Shown piece after piece: positions 1 through 8,363 of a stretch of 64,000 nucleotides of DNA. Position numbers and translations under genes: made by a program. Numbering within the stretch: the first letter of the stretch is position 1; every line of letters starts with the position of its first letter. Below the pieces are notes generated by a model that searched no databases, was not told the origin of the DNA, and saw only the letters and a list, made by a program, of their open reading frames with translations. Source of the stretch: Palsa-744 sp036498265 (GTDB lineage Bacteria > Actinomycetota > Thermoleophilia > Solirubrobacterales > Solirubrobacteraceae); NCBI GenBank assembly GCA_036498265.1, contig DASYFT010000006.1, positions 101,221 through 165,220 of the forward strand. The letters run 5' to 3'.

Positions 1-774
1 CGTGTTGTCGACAGACCCGACCTGCCAGCGCGACGCGTAGACCCCGCTGCGCCCGGCCGTGTCATAGAGCATCCCGGCCACGTACATGTAGGTGTGACCG
101 GCGTTGGCGAGCACGGTTATGTACCTGCCGGGGCCGGAGGCGCCCCAGCTCTCGAGTTCACCGGATGTCTCGGGAGCGCTCAAGAGGCCACCCGCGGCCA
201 GCGCGTAGCTGACCGAGCCCGAGCAGTCGTAGGCGTTGTCGACAAAGGACCCGTGCCCGCCGCCGAACACGTACGGGAAATCGGCGATCTCGTTGGCGCC
301 GGCGATCACCTTCTGGACGACTTCGGGCAGCGCCGAGGGGATCGTCACGGCGCCGTTGCCCCCTATCGAGCGACCCCCGGGGACGACCGTCTGCTGCTGT
401 CGCTGAGCCTGCCTGGCGCTGCGTTCGACGGCCTGCATCTGCTGGAGCTCGCGCCGGACTTCAGCGTCGGACGGGGCTCCGGCGGCGATCGCCTCGCCGG
501 CCTTCACCGGCGCCTTGGCGGCTGCGTGGTGGACCGAGGCCGGGGCGGGGAAGCTCGCCGCTTCCTGCGGATCGGCGACCTCCTTGACACTGCCCCGCGA
601 TCCGCCCCGGGGATCACCCGCCACCGCGGGCGCAACGACCGAGCTCGGAGGCTGGCCCACCGGCGCCGCCGAGCCGGACCCGGCCAGCTGCCGGCCGCCG
701 CCGCCGCATGCGCCGAGGAGACCGGCGGCAAGCGCGCAGCCCACACCGGCGGCAAGCCTCCCGCACGAACGCAT
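1..774 (-). CDS. NlpC/P60-like cell-wall peptidase lipoprotein, C-terminus cut by window edge
   Basis: The frame runs from an ATG at 774 off the left edge, giving 258 visible codons. The N-terminus is a lipoprotein signal (basic start, Ala/Leu core, lipobox Leu-Gly-Ala-Cys with Cys22), so the protein is probably anchored outside the membrane. A long Ala/Pro/Gln-rich linker follows. The C-terminal part carries the NlpC/P60 pattern: a Phe-Pro-Tyr-Val-Phe-Gly-Gly-Gly-His segment, then Tyr-Asp-Cys-Ser-Gly (nucleophile Cys), and about 45 residues later Gly-His-Thr-Tyr-Met (His of the triad). Family members cut peptidoglycan stem peptides. The third catalytic residue lies beyond the window edge or close to it, so activity cannot be fully judged. 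Confidence 0.8.
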   Translation of the reverse strand, partial: MRSCGRLAAGVGCALAAGLLGACGGGGRQLAGSGSAAPVGQPPSSVVAPAVAGDPRGGSRGSVKEVADPQEAASFPAPASVHHAAAKAPVKAGEAIAAGAPSDAEVRRELQQMQAVERSARQAQRQQQTVVPGGRSIGGNGAVTIPSALPEVVQKVIAGANEIADFPYVFGGGHGSFVDNAYDCSGSVSYALAAGGLLSAPETSGELESWGASGPGRYITVLANAGHTYMYVAGMLYDTAGRSGVYASRWQVGSVDNT

Positions 775-800
775 TGGCCAAGGCTAGCGCCAGCGCAAGA

Positions 801-864
801 GGGCACGTGCCGCTAACGCACGGGGGCACGTGCCGATAACGCACGGGGGCACGTGGCGCTAACC
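801..864. repeat. Three 23-bp tandem repeats with a CACGTG palindrome
   Basis: Units start at 801, 824 and 847 (the last is partial). Each holds GGGCACGTG followed by an SCGCTAAC/CGATAAC-like segment. The first two contain the perfect 10-bp palindrome GGCACGTGCC, while the third reads GGCACGTGGC. The last unit runs into TAACCT (860-865), a plausible -10 box 7 bp before the ATG of the gtrA-like gene at 873. The array also sits just upstream of the minus-strand lipoprotein, so it could be a shared operator. Confidence 0.75.
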
Positions 865-872
865 TGTCACAG

Positions 873-1325
873 ATGCGCGAGGACGCGACCGCCGTGGAGC
901 TTCGCCCTCACACGCGCCTTCTTCACGGCATGCGCCGCCCGGCCAACTGGCTACAGCTCGTCCGCTTCGGGATCGTCGGCGGGCTCGGCTTCGCCGTGAA
1001 CCTCGCGGTGTACGCCCTGTTCGTGCACCCGTTCGGGGTCGACTACCACGTCGCTGCCGTCCTGGCGTGGCTGGTGGCGGTGATCAACAACTTCATGCTG
1101 AACAGGCACTGGACGTTCGACGCGGGCGACGGCCTGGTCCATTTCCAGGCGATGCGCTTCCTGGTCGTCAGCCTGGTCGCCCTGGTCGTCAGCCTGCTCC
1201 TGCTGACCCTCCTGGTGGAGGACGCCGGCCTCCCGAAGGTGGCCGCCCAAGCGCTCGCCGTGGCCGCCTCGATGCCCCTCAACTTCCTCGGGAACAAGCT
1301 CTGGAGCTTCCGGGTGGCGGCCTGA
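873..1325 (+). CDS. GtrA-like polytopic membrane protein
   Basis: 150 residues with four hydrophobic segments, the size and topology of the GtrA family, whose members are linked to moving or modifying lipid-linked sugars. The family-typical opening Leu-Val-Arg-Phe-Gly-Ile-Val-Gly-Gly appears near residues 29-37. The Asn-Phe-Met-Leu-Asn-Arg-His-Trp-Thr-Phe pattern follows TM2, and a matching Asn-Phe-Leu-Gly-Asn-Lys-Leu-Trp-Ser-Phe pattern ends the protein. The only upstream signal is the 23-bp repeat array with TAACCT just before the ATG, suggesting a leaderless mRNA. The sugar substrate cannot be told. Confidence 0.85.
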   Translation: MREDATAVELRPHTRLLHGMRRPANWLQLVRFGIVGGLGFAVNLAVYALFVHPFGVDYHVAAVLAWLVAVINNFMLNRHWTFDAGDGLVHFQAMRFLVVSLVALVVSLLLLTLLVEDAGLPKVAAQALAVAASMPLNFLGNKLWSFRVAA

Positions 1326-1335
1326 GTCGCAGCTG

Positions 1336-1364
1336 TTGGCCGGGGCTCAGACGGTACCTATACT
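1336..1364 (+). promoter_or_regulatory. Candidate promoter of the bifunctional-nuclease-domain gene
   Basis: TTGGCC (1336-1341) and TATACT (1359-1364) are separated by 17 bp. Transcription would start near 1371, just before a GGAGG ribosome site (1383-1387) and the GTG at 1393. This supports the shorter start of the downstream gene. Confidence 0.55.
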
Positions 1365-1392
1365 CTGGCTTTCCCCCCTCTCGGAGGATCTT

Positions 1393-1884
1393 GTGCAGGA
1401 GATGGTGATCTACGGCGTCAGCTTCGACATGGTTGGCAAGCAGCCGATCGTGCTCCTGAAGACCGTCGATGGGAACAAGTTCTTGCCGATCTGGATCGGC
1501 CATCCGGAGGCGGCGTCGATCCTCATGAAGCTGCAGGGCGCCGGTACGCCACGTCCGATGACGCACGACCTGCTCTGCGACATCCTCGGCGAGCTGGACG
1601 TCAAATGCACCCAGGTGTCGGTGACCGAGTTGCGCGAGAACACCTTCTTCGCCTCGATAACCCTCAGCGTCGCCGGCCGCGAGCTCGAGATCGACTCGCG
1701 TCCCAGCGATGCGATTGCGCTGGCGGTGCGCTCCGGGGCCCCCATCTACGCCGCCGAGGAGGTCATCTCCGAGTCGGCGATCGAGTTCGAGCACGACGTC
1801 GAGGAGTCCGAGGACGTGGTCGAGAAGTTCAAGGAGTTCCTGGACGAGGTCTCGCCGGAGGACTTCGCCGCCGGAGATTCCTAG
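1393..1884 (+). CDS. Bifunctional nuclease (BFN/DUF151) domain protein
   Basis: 163 residues. The BFN domain fills residues 1-135. It has the family pattern of a pocket-lining Leu-Pro-Ile-Trp-Ile-Gly, then a Glu-Ala-Ala-Ser-Ile segment, a Pro-Met-Thr-His-Asp-Leu segment, and Asp-Ser-Arg-Pro-Ser-Asp-Ala-Ile-Ala-Leu-Ala. A very acidic helical tail (Glu/Asp-rich, about 30 residues) follows and resembles UvrB/UvrC-interaction tails seen in some homologues. The start at GTG 1393 is preferred because it follows GGAGG by 5 bp and a promoter ends at 1364; the frame itself is open from 1336. Homologues were named for DNase/RNase activity in plants, and the bacterial role is unclear. It converges on ddl with a 4-bp overlap. 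Confidence 0.85.
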   Translation: MQEMVIYGVSFDMVGKQPIVLLKTVDGNKFLPIWIGHPEAASILMKLQGAGTPRPMTHDLLCDILGELDVKCTQVSVTELRENTFFASITLSVAGRELEIDSRPSDAIALAVRSGAPIYAAEEVISESAIEFEHDVEESEDVVEKFKEFLDEVSPEDFAAGDS

Positions 1885-2879
1885 GACCGTCGCCCGACCG
1901 GGCGCTCGGATGGATCGCCCGAGCGGGCGCTCGCCAGGATCCTCGCCACCAGCTCGTCGAAGCCGATGCCCGCGGCGTCGGCGGCCTGCGGCAGCAGGCT
2001 CGTCTCGGTGAGACCGGGAACGACGTTCGTCTCCAGCACCCACAGCTCGCCGCTGTCCTCCTCGAGCATCAGGTCGACCCGTGCCACCCCGCGGCAACCG
2101 AGCAGCCGGTAGACGGACACCGCCAGCTCCTGCGCCCTGGCGGTCGTCTCCTCGCCGAGGTCCGCCGGGCAGACGAAGGTCGTCATGCCGATCTCGTACC
2201 GGGACTCGTAGTCGTAGAACTCCTCCTCCCGCGGCACGGCCTCGACAACCGGGAGCGCCGCGGGCTTCCCCACGGGCTCGCCTGGGCCGTCGAGGACGGA
2301 GACGGCGAGATCACGGCCCTCGATGTAGCGCTCGACGAGGACGGTCCGATCGTAGGAGAACGCCCCGACCAGCGCGCCCGGCAGCTCCTCGCCGGTGCGG
2401 GCGAACTTCACGCCCAGCGCCGATCCGCCCACGGCGGGCTTGACCACGAGCGGGAAGCCGAGCCGGCGCTCGATGTCCCCCATCGCGGCCCCCGCGCCCA
2501 GCTCCTTGATCGAGGTCTCACGCAGGAAATGGAAGTCGGGCGTCGGCACGCCGGCCTTGCGCATCAGGAGCTTCGCGAGCGCCTTGTCCGTGGAGCACAC
2601 GCACGCCGCAGGTCCCGAGCCGGTGTAGGCGATCCCGATCGCCTCGAGCAGTCCCTGGACGGTGCCGTCCTCGCCGTCGCGGCCGTGCAGCGCGATGAAG
2701 GCCGTATCGGGGCGCGCGGCGAGCAGCTCCGGCACGAGCTCGGGGCCGGCGTCGATCGGCACCACCTCGTGCCCGAGGCGCTCGAGCGCTTCCTGGACAT
2801 GGGCGCCGGAGCGCAGGGAGACGCTGCGCTCGAGCGAGCGGCCGCCCTTGAGGACGGCGACCTTGTATGTGTCGCTCAT
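1881..2879 (-). CDS. ddl: D-alanine--D-alanine ligase
   Basis: 332 residues, the normal length of this cytosolic ATP-grasp enzyme that makes the D-Ala-D-Ala dipeptide for peptidoglycan. It shows the N-terminal Gly-Gly-Arg-Ser-Leu-Glu-Arg-Ser-Val-Ser motif, a His-Gly-Arg-Asp-Gly-Glu-Asp-Gly segment (usually His-Gly-xxx-Gly-Glu-Asp-Gly), the Val-Lys-Pro...Gly-Gly-Ser ATP loop and a C-terminal Glu-Thr-Asn-Val-Val-Pro-Gly-Leu-Thr metal site. The ATG at 2879 overlaps the aminotransferase stop by 4 bp (ATGA), so the two are translationally coupled. The frame stays open upstream to 3512, but that part is a shadow of the aminotransferase. Confidence 0.93.
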   Translation of the reverse strand: MSDTYKVAVLKGGRSLERSVSLRSGAHVQEALERLGHEVVPIDAGPELVPELLAARPDTAFIALHGRDGEDGTVQGLLEAIGIAYTGSGPAACVCSTDKALAKLLMRKAGVPTPDFHFLRETSIKELGAGAAMGDIERRLGFPLVVKPAVGGSALGVKFARTGEELPGALVGAFSYDRTVLVERYIEGRDLAVSVLDGPGEPVGKPAALPVVEAVPREEEFYDYESRYEIGMTTFVCPADLGEETTARAQELAVSVYRLLGCRGVARVDLMLEEDSGELWVLETNVVPGLTETSLLPQAADAAGIGFDELVARILASARSGDPSERPVGRRS

Positions 2880-4351
2880 CGATCCCGGCGCCGGCGTGCC
2901 GGTGGAGGCTCGCTGCGAAACGGCAGCTTCACCACGTCCGCCAGCGGCCCGTCCGCGGCCTCGGAGGGCGAGGACCGCGACGCGTCGTGAGATCCGGCCG
3001 GGCCCCGCGCGGCCGGAGAGCCGCTGAGCGAGCCCAGCAGGCCGACCTGCTCGCGCACCGCCCTTCCGATCCGGCGCACGCCCTCGCGTATATCCGCGTC
3101 GGCCACGCCGGCGAAGTTGAGGCGCATCGACGAGGACCCGCTGTGCCCGTCCATGTAGGCGGCGCGGCCGGGCACGAACGCGACCCCGTCGCTCTTGCGG
3201 GCGAGCGCCAGGAGGTCGGTCGTGTCGATGCGATCGTCGAGCGTCGCCCAGATGAAGAGGCCGCCCTCCGGCGTCGTCCAGCGGGCCTCGGCTCCGAAGT
3301 GCTCCTCGAGTGCCTCCAGCATCACGTCGCGCCGCGTGCGATAGAGGTCCTTCAGCCGGTCGACGTACTCGCGCCACGCCGGCACGCCGCCGCTCCCCGT
3401 CTCTTCGAAGTACGCGGTGACGAACATCTGGGTGACCGGGGAGGAGCAGAGGTCGGCGCCCTGTTTGCCGAGGTTCAGCTTCTCGAGCACCGGCCTGGGA
3501 GCGACCGCCCATCCCAGCCGCAGCCCGGGCGAGAGGATCTTCGAGAACGTCCCCAGGTAGATCACCAGGTCGGAGGCGCGACCGCGTCCGACCGTCTCGG
3601 CGTCGAGCGAGTACAGCGTCGGAAGGGCGCTGCCCTCATATCGGAGCAGCCCGTAGGGGTTGTCCTCCAGGACGAGCAGCTCGCGCTGGCGAGCCACCTC
3701 GATCAGGCGCCGCCGGCGTGCCAGCGACATCGTCACACCGCCCGGGTTCTGGAAGTTGGGGATCGTGTAGATGAACTTCGGCCTGCGCCCCCGCGCCTGG
3801 AGGGCATCGAGCGTTTCCTCGAGTGCGTCGATCGGCATGCCCTCCGCGTCCATCGGGATCTGCTCGACGTGTGCCTGGTAGGCGCTGAAGGTCGGCACGG
3901 CGCCGGGATAGGTGGGGGCCTCCGCCACGATCACGTCCCCGGGGTCGATCAGCGCCTTGCAGACTAGGTCGATCACCTGCTGGCCGCCGGTCGTGACGAT
4001 CACCTCCGAGGGGTCGACCTTCGTTCCCTCGGCCTCCATCACCTCGGATATGCAGCGCACGGTCGCCGCCATCCCTTCCGTGGGTCCGTACTGCAATGCC
4101 CGGGCGGTCGACTCGGCGGCGACGTCCCCCATCAGCTTCGCGTAAAGGGCCGGCGCGAAGGTCGAGGTGTCCGGGAGGCCGCCTGCGAGCGAGATCACGT
4201 CCGGGCGCTCCGTCAGGGCCATCATCTCGCGCATCGCCGAGCTTTTCATCCCGCGCGTACGGGCCGCGAACAGCGACTCGTACCGCGCGAGCTCGTGCGC
4301 CGTCGGCCGGGTCCGTCGCCCGTCCCCCGTTCCGCTGGTCGATCGCTCCAT
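2876..4351 (-). CDS. PLP-dependent class I/II aminotransferase (2-aminoadipate aminotransferase type)
   Basis: 491 residues. It resembles the LysN/MocR-type aminotransferase domain without a GntR DNA-binding part. The opening Tyr-Glu-Ser-Leu-Phe-Ala-Ala-Arg-Thr-Arg-Gly-Met-Lys-Ser-Ser, then Ile-Ser-Leu-Ala-Gly-Gly-Leu-Pro, is typical. PLP contacts visible are Gly-Gly-Gln-Gln, Asn-Phe-Gln-Asn-Pro-Gly-Gly, Asp-Asn-Pro-Tyr and the lysine of Gly-Thr-Phe-Ser-Lys-Ile-Leu-Ser-Pro-Gly-Leu-Arg. A charged, disordered tail of about 60 residues follows the domain. It heads a two-gene unit with ddl, so it might supply an amino acid for the cell wall, but the substrate is not readable from sequence. Confidence 0.85.
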   Translation of the reverse strand: MERSTSGTGDGRRTRPTAHELARYESLFAARTRGMKSSAMREMMALTERPDVISLAGGLPDTSTFAPALYAKLMGDVAAESTARALQYGPTEGMAATVRCISEVMEAEGTKVDPSEVIVTTGGQQVIDLVCKALIDPGDVIVAEAPTYPGAVPTFSAYQAHVEQIPMDAEGMPIDALEETLDALQARGRRPKFIYTIPNFQNPGGVTMSLARRRRLIEVARQRELLVLEDNPYGLLRYEGSALPTLYSLDAETVGRGRASDLVIYLGTFSKILSPGLRLGWAVAPRPVLEKLNLGKQGADLCSSPVTQMFVTAYFEETGSGGVPAWREYVDRLKDLYRTRRDVMLEALEEHFGAEARWTTPEGGLFIWATLDDRIDTTDLLALARKSDGVAFVPGRAAYMDGHSGSSSMRLNFAGVADADIREGVRRIGRAVREQVGLLGSLSGSPAARGPAGSHDASRSSPSEAADGPLADVVKLPFRSEPPPARRRRDR

Positions 4352-4479
4352 TTGCCTCGGGTCTCTATTCGCCGTCAGGCCGGCCGAACCTCGCGCGGGG
4401 GACGGCCTCGGCGCGGTACGGGTCGTCTATCGTGCTGGCCGCGCCCCCGCACGGTATCGCACCTTCGCCGGCGCTTGGA

Positions 4480-5115
4480 ATGAACGGCATCTTCTTCTAC
4501 ATCGGACTCGGTGTCGGGTTGGCGGTGGCCTGCGGCCTTCGCCCCTTTCTGCCGTCGCTGCTGGCGGGCGCGCTCGGCTCCGCCGGGGCGCTGGGCGTGA
4601 CGTTCGGTCACGGGCGCTTCGACTTCCTGCAGTCGGGATGGTGGCTGCTCGCGGTCGCGGTCGCGCTTGCAGCGGCCTACGCGATCCAGCTTGTTGCGGG
4701 CCTGACGCCGTTCCTGGACCCGGGTGCAGGGCGCCCGCAGACCGCGCGTCCCAACCCCCTCGGAGCGGCGCTCGCCGGGCTGGGCTACGGCGCGGGCGCG
4801 CTGCTCTTCGCGGGCACCCTGGACGCGCACGGAGATGCCTGGTGGCCGGGCGTGCTGGGAGGACTGGCTGTCGTCTGGCTCGCCCAGCGCGCGGTCATGC
4901 CGGTGCTCGCGCGGGCTCGTGCCCGACTGCCGGACCGCGCCGCACGCGAGTCGCTGAGCGTCTACCTCGACGCAGCCTCGCTCCTGGTCGCGGGACTCGT
5001 CTGCCTGCTCCATCCCCTTGGTTACGTGGCGGTCGGGCTGCTCGCCTGGTTCGCCTGGCGCGGGCGTGCCCGCGGTGGTGAAAAGTACGCGGGGCTGCGC
5101 ATCCTGCGTCGCTGA
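4480..5115 (+). CDS. DUF4126-like membrane protein
   Basis: 211 residues with five or six hydrophobic stretches. The N-terminal pattern Gly-Leu-Gly-Val-Gly-Leu-Ala-Val-Ala-Cys-Gly-Leu-Arg-Pro-Phe-Leu-Pro resembles DUF4126 proteins of actinobacteria. ATG 4480 is chosen because translation of the open frame upstream (from 4096) is the reverse of the aminotransferase. It is divergent from that gene and followed 9 bp later by a phosphodiesterase gene, so the three genes to 8363 may form one unit. No enzymatic motif is seen, and the function is unknown. Confidence 0.7.
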   Translation: MNGIFFYIGLGVGLAVACGLRPFLPSLLAGALGSAGALGVTFGHGRFDFLQSGWWLLAVAVALAAAYAIQLVAGLTPFLDPGAGRPQTARPNPLGAALAGLGYGAGALLFAGTLDAHGDAWWPGVLGGLAVVWLAQRAVMPVLARARARLPDRAARESLSVYLDAASLLVAGLVCLLHPLGYVAVGLLAWFAWRGRARGGEKYAGLRILRR

Positions 5116-5124
5116 ACGCGGAAC

Positions 5125-6627
5125 GTGACCCCCTCCTCCCCCAAGCTCGTCCTGTGCGTGATCGACGCGATGGCGCCGGCCATGCTCGAGCGCGCCATCG
5201 CCGCCGGAGTCGCGCCCACGCTCGAGAGGCTGGTCGACGGCGGGCAGTACGTCCCCGACTGCGTCGCGGCCTTCCCCTCCGTGACGCCTGTGTGCGCCGC
5301 CTCGATCGTCACCGGCGTTGCCCAGGACGCGCATCGGATCCCGGGCATGAACTGGTTCGACCGGGGGGAGGAGCGCTACGTCGAGTACGGCTCGAGCTTC
5401 CGCGCGGCGCAGCGCTTTGGCATTGCGCGCCAGCTGACGGACACTGTCTACAACATGAACCGAACCCACCTCGCGGCGGACACGCCGACAGTGTTCGAGT
5501 CGCTGGACGATGCCGACGTCCGGACCGCCGGCACGACCTACCTGATGTACCGTGGGCGCCACCTCCACGAGCCCCAGCGGGACACCGCCCTCACGCGTGT
5601 CGCCTCTGCCCTCATCCGCCATCCGGTGATGGGGCCGCGGGAGCTCTTCTACGCGGACATCTTCGCCTCGCGGCGCACCGGCTGCCGGTCGGGGCTCGGG
5701 ATGCCGGGGGTTCGAGACCGCCACTCGGGATGCGTCTCGGCCCATCTGGTCGAGCACGACCTCTTCGACTTCCTGCTGCTGTCGCTCCCCGACAACGACT
5801 GGTACTCCCACAAGAACGGCCCCGAAGCGCAGATCCAGTCGATCGCGCAGGCGGACATCCAGCTGGCCCGGGTGATGAACGCCGGCGGGGGCGTCGAGGA
5901 GTTCCTGGCCGAGCACGCGGTGATCGCGATGGCCGATCACTCGCAGGCGGAGATCGTCGCCACGATCGCGCTGCAGGACGAGCTGGCCGAGCTGGGCGTC
6001 CTCGGGCCGGTCCGCTCGTCCGCGGCATCTCGATCGGAGGATCCGCGGATCGCGGTGTGCCCGTCCCAGCGGGCGGCGATGGTCTACGCCCTGCACGGCT
6101 CCGAGCGTGACGCGATGCGAGCATCGGTGGCGACCAGGGCCCTCGCGATCGACGGGATCGATCTGGTGATGTGGCTGGAGCGCGACGCGCACGAAGCGCC
6201 GCGCGAAGGGGTGATCTCGAGCCCCGTCCATGGCGAGCTGCGGTTCGCCCCGGGTGGGCCGCTGGTCGACCCGCGTGGTCTGAGCTGGAGCGTGGAAGGT
6301 GCGCTTGGCGCGATCTCGGCGAGCGTGCAGGACGGCCTCTTGCTCTCGCCTGCGTATCCGGACGCGCTTGCGCGCGTCTGGTCGGCGCTCACCTGCCCCA
6401 CGTCCGGAGAGGTTCTGCTCTCGGCGGCGCCCGGCTACGAGTTCCTCGACTGGGGCCGCCAGGCGCATGTCGGCGGCGGAAGCCACGGCTCGCTGCACGC
6501 GAGCGACTCGCTGGGGGCGCTCATCATGACGGGGATCTCCTCGCCCCAGCCGGCGCCGTCGCAGTGGGCGATCCGCGACGTCGCGCCGCTGATCCGCCGG
6601 CATTTCGGCCTGGACGGAGCGGGGTGA
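5125..6627 (+). CDS. Alkaline-phosphatase-superfamily phosphodiesterase (nucleotide pyrophosphatase type)
   Basis: 500 residues starting at GTG 5125. The metal and nucleophile sites of the type I phosphodiesterase/nucleotide pyrophosphatase family are in order: Val-Ile-Asp near residue 13, Phe-Pro-Ser-Val-Thr-Pro with the Thr nucleophile near residue 54, Pro-Asp-Asn-Asp-Trp-Tyr-Ser-His, and Met-Ala-Asp-His-Ser. There is no signal peptide, so it is probably cytosolic. Its stop overlaps the start of the glycosyltransferase-like gene (TGATG), which links the two in expression. The substrate is not known; a sugar-phosphate or lipid-linked phosphodiester would fit the neighbour. Confidence 0.8.
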   Translation: MTPSSPKLVLCVIDAMAPAMLERAIAAGVAPTLERLVDGGQYVPDCVAAFPSVTPVCAASIVTGVAQDAHRIPGMNWFDRGEERYVEYGSSFRAAQRFGIARQLTDTVYNMNRTHLAADTPTVFESLDDADVRTAGTTYLMYRGRHLHEPQRDTALTRVASALIRHPVMGPRELFYADIFASRRTGCRSGLGMPGVRDRHSGCVSAHLVEHDLFDFLLLSLPDNDWYSHKNGPEAQIQSIAQADIQLARVMNAGGGVEEFLAEHAVIAMADHSQAEIVATIALQDELAELGVLGPVRSSAASRSEDPRIAVCPSQRAAMVYALHGSERDAMRASVATRALAIDGIDLVMWLERDAHEAPREGVISSPVHGELRFAPGGPLVDPRGLSWSVEGALGAISASVQDGLLLSPAYPDALARVWSALTCPTSGEVLLSAAPGYEFLDWGRQAHVGGGSHGSLHASDSLGALIMTGISSPQPAPSQWAIRDVAPLIRRHFGLDGAG

Positions 6628-8363
6628 TGCGTGGCCTGGCGCTGCTCGCCGGCGTCGCGGTGCTCACGCTCGCCGCCCCGGCCCCGGCGATCGCGGGCAC
6701 GAACACGCACACGGCCGCTCCGGCCACCTCGGTGACCGATCCGGAAGCACCGGTCCCGGTGCCGCGCTCCAACACCCCACCCAGCGGCCGGCGCCTGTCA
6801 GCCAACCGCGTGCTCGCGATCGCCGGCGCGCTGCCGAAGATGCGCTCCGCCCGCGCCAGGTACCCGGGCTCCTACGGCGGCGCCTACCTCAAGAGGCCGT
6901 TCCGATGGCAGGTCAGCTACTTCTCCCGCGACGGGAAGAAGGAGATCGGTCAGGTCCTGATCGATGACCTGACGGGCCGCGTGCTCGAGCAGTGGACGGG
7001 GTTCCAGGTGGCGTGGACGATGGCGCGCGGCTACCCGGGGGCGTTCGGCAGGCACGTCAACTCGCTCTACGTGTGGCTGCCGCTGTGCGTCCTGTTCGTG
7101 CTGCCGTTCCTGAACTTCCGTCGTCCGCTCTCGCTGCTCCACCTGGACCTGCTCGTGCTTCTGTCGTTCTCCGTCTCGCTGGCGTTCTTCAACCACGCGC
7201 ACATCTACGCGTCGGTCCCGCTCGCGTACCCGCCGCTGCTCTACCTGCTGGCGCGCATGCTCGCCCTGCTGCGCAGGCGCCGATCCGCTCGGGAGCCTCC
7301 ACCGCCACTGCGCCTGCTCGTCCCGCTGCCCTGGCTCGCGCTCGGCGTCGTGTTCCTGCTCGGCTTCCGCATCGCGCTGAACGTGACCGACTCGAACGTC
7401 ATCGACGTCGGCTACGCGGGCGTGATCGGGGCGGACCGGATCGTCAAGGAAAAGCCGCTGTACGGCGGGTACCCCTCGGACAACGAACATGGCGACACCT
7501 ACGGCCCGGCCAACTACGAGGCCTACATCCCGTTCGAGCAGGCCTTCGGGTGGAGCGGTGCATGGGACGACCTCCCCGCGGCGCACGCCGCCGCGATCGC
7601 CTTCGACATTCTCGCGCTCGCGCTGCTGTTCTTCCTCGGGAGACGGCTGCGGGGTCCCACCCTCGGGGTGGCGCTGGCCTACGCCTGGGTCTCCTACCCG
7701 TTCACCCTGTTCGCGCTGGAGAGCAACTCCAACGACACGCTGGTGGCGGTGCTGGTGCTCGCGGCGCTGCTCGCGGCGAGCTACCGCGGCAAGCTCGCCG
7801 GGCCCACCCGCGGCGCGCTGTCGGCGCTGGCGGGCCTCACGAAGTTCGCGCCGCTGGCGCTCGCACCCGTGCTGGCGACCTACGGGCTCCGTGAGCTCCC
7901 GCCGGGACGGCGCGCCCGGGCGCTGGCGCTGTTCGCCGCCGGGTTCGGCACAGCCGCGGCTCTGGCGCTGGTCCCTGCGCTCACCCACGACTCGCTGCAC
8001 ACCATCTACCGCCAGACGATCTCCTATCAGGCCAACCGCGGCTCGCCGTTCTCCGTCTGGGGCCTCTACGGCGGTCTCGGCGGCCTGAAGCTGGCGGTCG
8101 AGATCGGCGCGGTCGCCCTCGCCGTGGCGCTGGCGCTGCTCCCGTTGCGCACCGAGCTGCCCGTGCTGGCCGCCGCCTGCGCGGCGATCCTGATCGCCGC
8201 CCAGCTGGGGATCGAACACTGGTTCTACCTCTACATTCCGTGGTTCTTCCCGCTCGTGATGATCGCCCTGCTCGGACGCTTCAGCGATCCGGAGCCCCGG
8301 CGGCCGGCCGTGGCATCAGGAGCTGCTCGATCGCGTCCGCTCGCAGTGGCCGGGAGCAGCTGA
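6627..8363 (+). CDS. Multi-pass membrane glycosyltransferase-like protein (GT87/GT-C type)
   Basis: 578 residues from ATG 6627, which shares bases with the preceding TGA. A signal-like hydrophobic stretch ends at Ala-Pro-Ala-Ile-Ala-Gly. It is followed by about 100 extracytoplasmic residues and then at least nine membrane helices. The loop Asp-Thr-Tyr-Gly-Pro-Ala-Asn-Tyr-Glu-Ala-Tyr-Ile-Pro and the phrase Asn-Ser-Asn-Asp-Thr are typical of GT-C fold polyprenol-sugar transferases in actinobacteria. A loop acidic residue probably acts as base. The 3' end overlaps ymdB on the other strand by 83 bp. The acceptor and sugar are unknown. Confidence 0.7.
   Translation: MRGLALLAGVAVLTLAAPAPAIAGTNTHTAAPATSVTDPEAPVPVPRSNTPPSGRRLSANRVLAIAGALPKMRSARARYPGSYGGAYLKRPFRWQVSYFSRDGKKEIGQVLIDDLTGRVLEQWTGFQVAWTMARGYPGAFGRHVNSLYVWLPLCVLFVLPFLNFRRPLSLLHLDLLVLLSFSVSLAFFNHAHIYASVPLAYPPLLYLLARMLALLRRRRSAREPPPPLRLLVPLPWLALGVVFLLGFRIALNVTDSNVIDVGYAGVIGADRIVKEKPLYGGYPSDNEHGDTYGPANYEAYIPFEQAFGWSGAWDDLPAAHAAAIAFDILALALLFFLGRRLRGPTLGVALAYAWVSYPFTLFALESNSNDTLVAVLVLAALLAASYRGKLAGPTRGALSALAGLTKFAPLALAPVLATYGLRELPPGRRARALALFAAGFGTAAALALVPALTHDSLHTIYRQTISYQANRGSPFSVWGLYGGLGGLKLAVEIGAVALAVALALLPLRTELPVLAAACAAILIAAQLGIEHWFYLYIPWFFPLVMIALLGRFSDPEPRRPAVASGAARSRPLAVAGSS

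Noticed and set aside
4375..6603. A 742-codon minus-strand frame
   Set aside because: It mirrors the DUF4126 and phosphodiesterase genes, both supported by motifs; its product is Arg/Gly/His-rich with no domain. It is a high-GC shadow.
6798..8219. A 473-codon minus-strand frame
   Set aside because: Opposite the GT-C membrane protein; composition is Gln/Arg/Glu-rich shadow.
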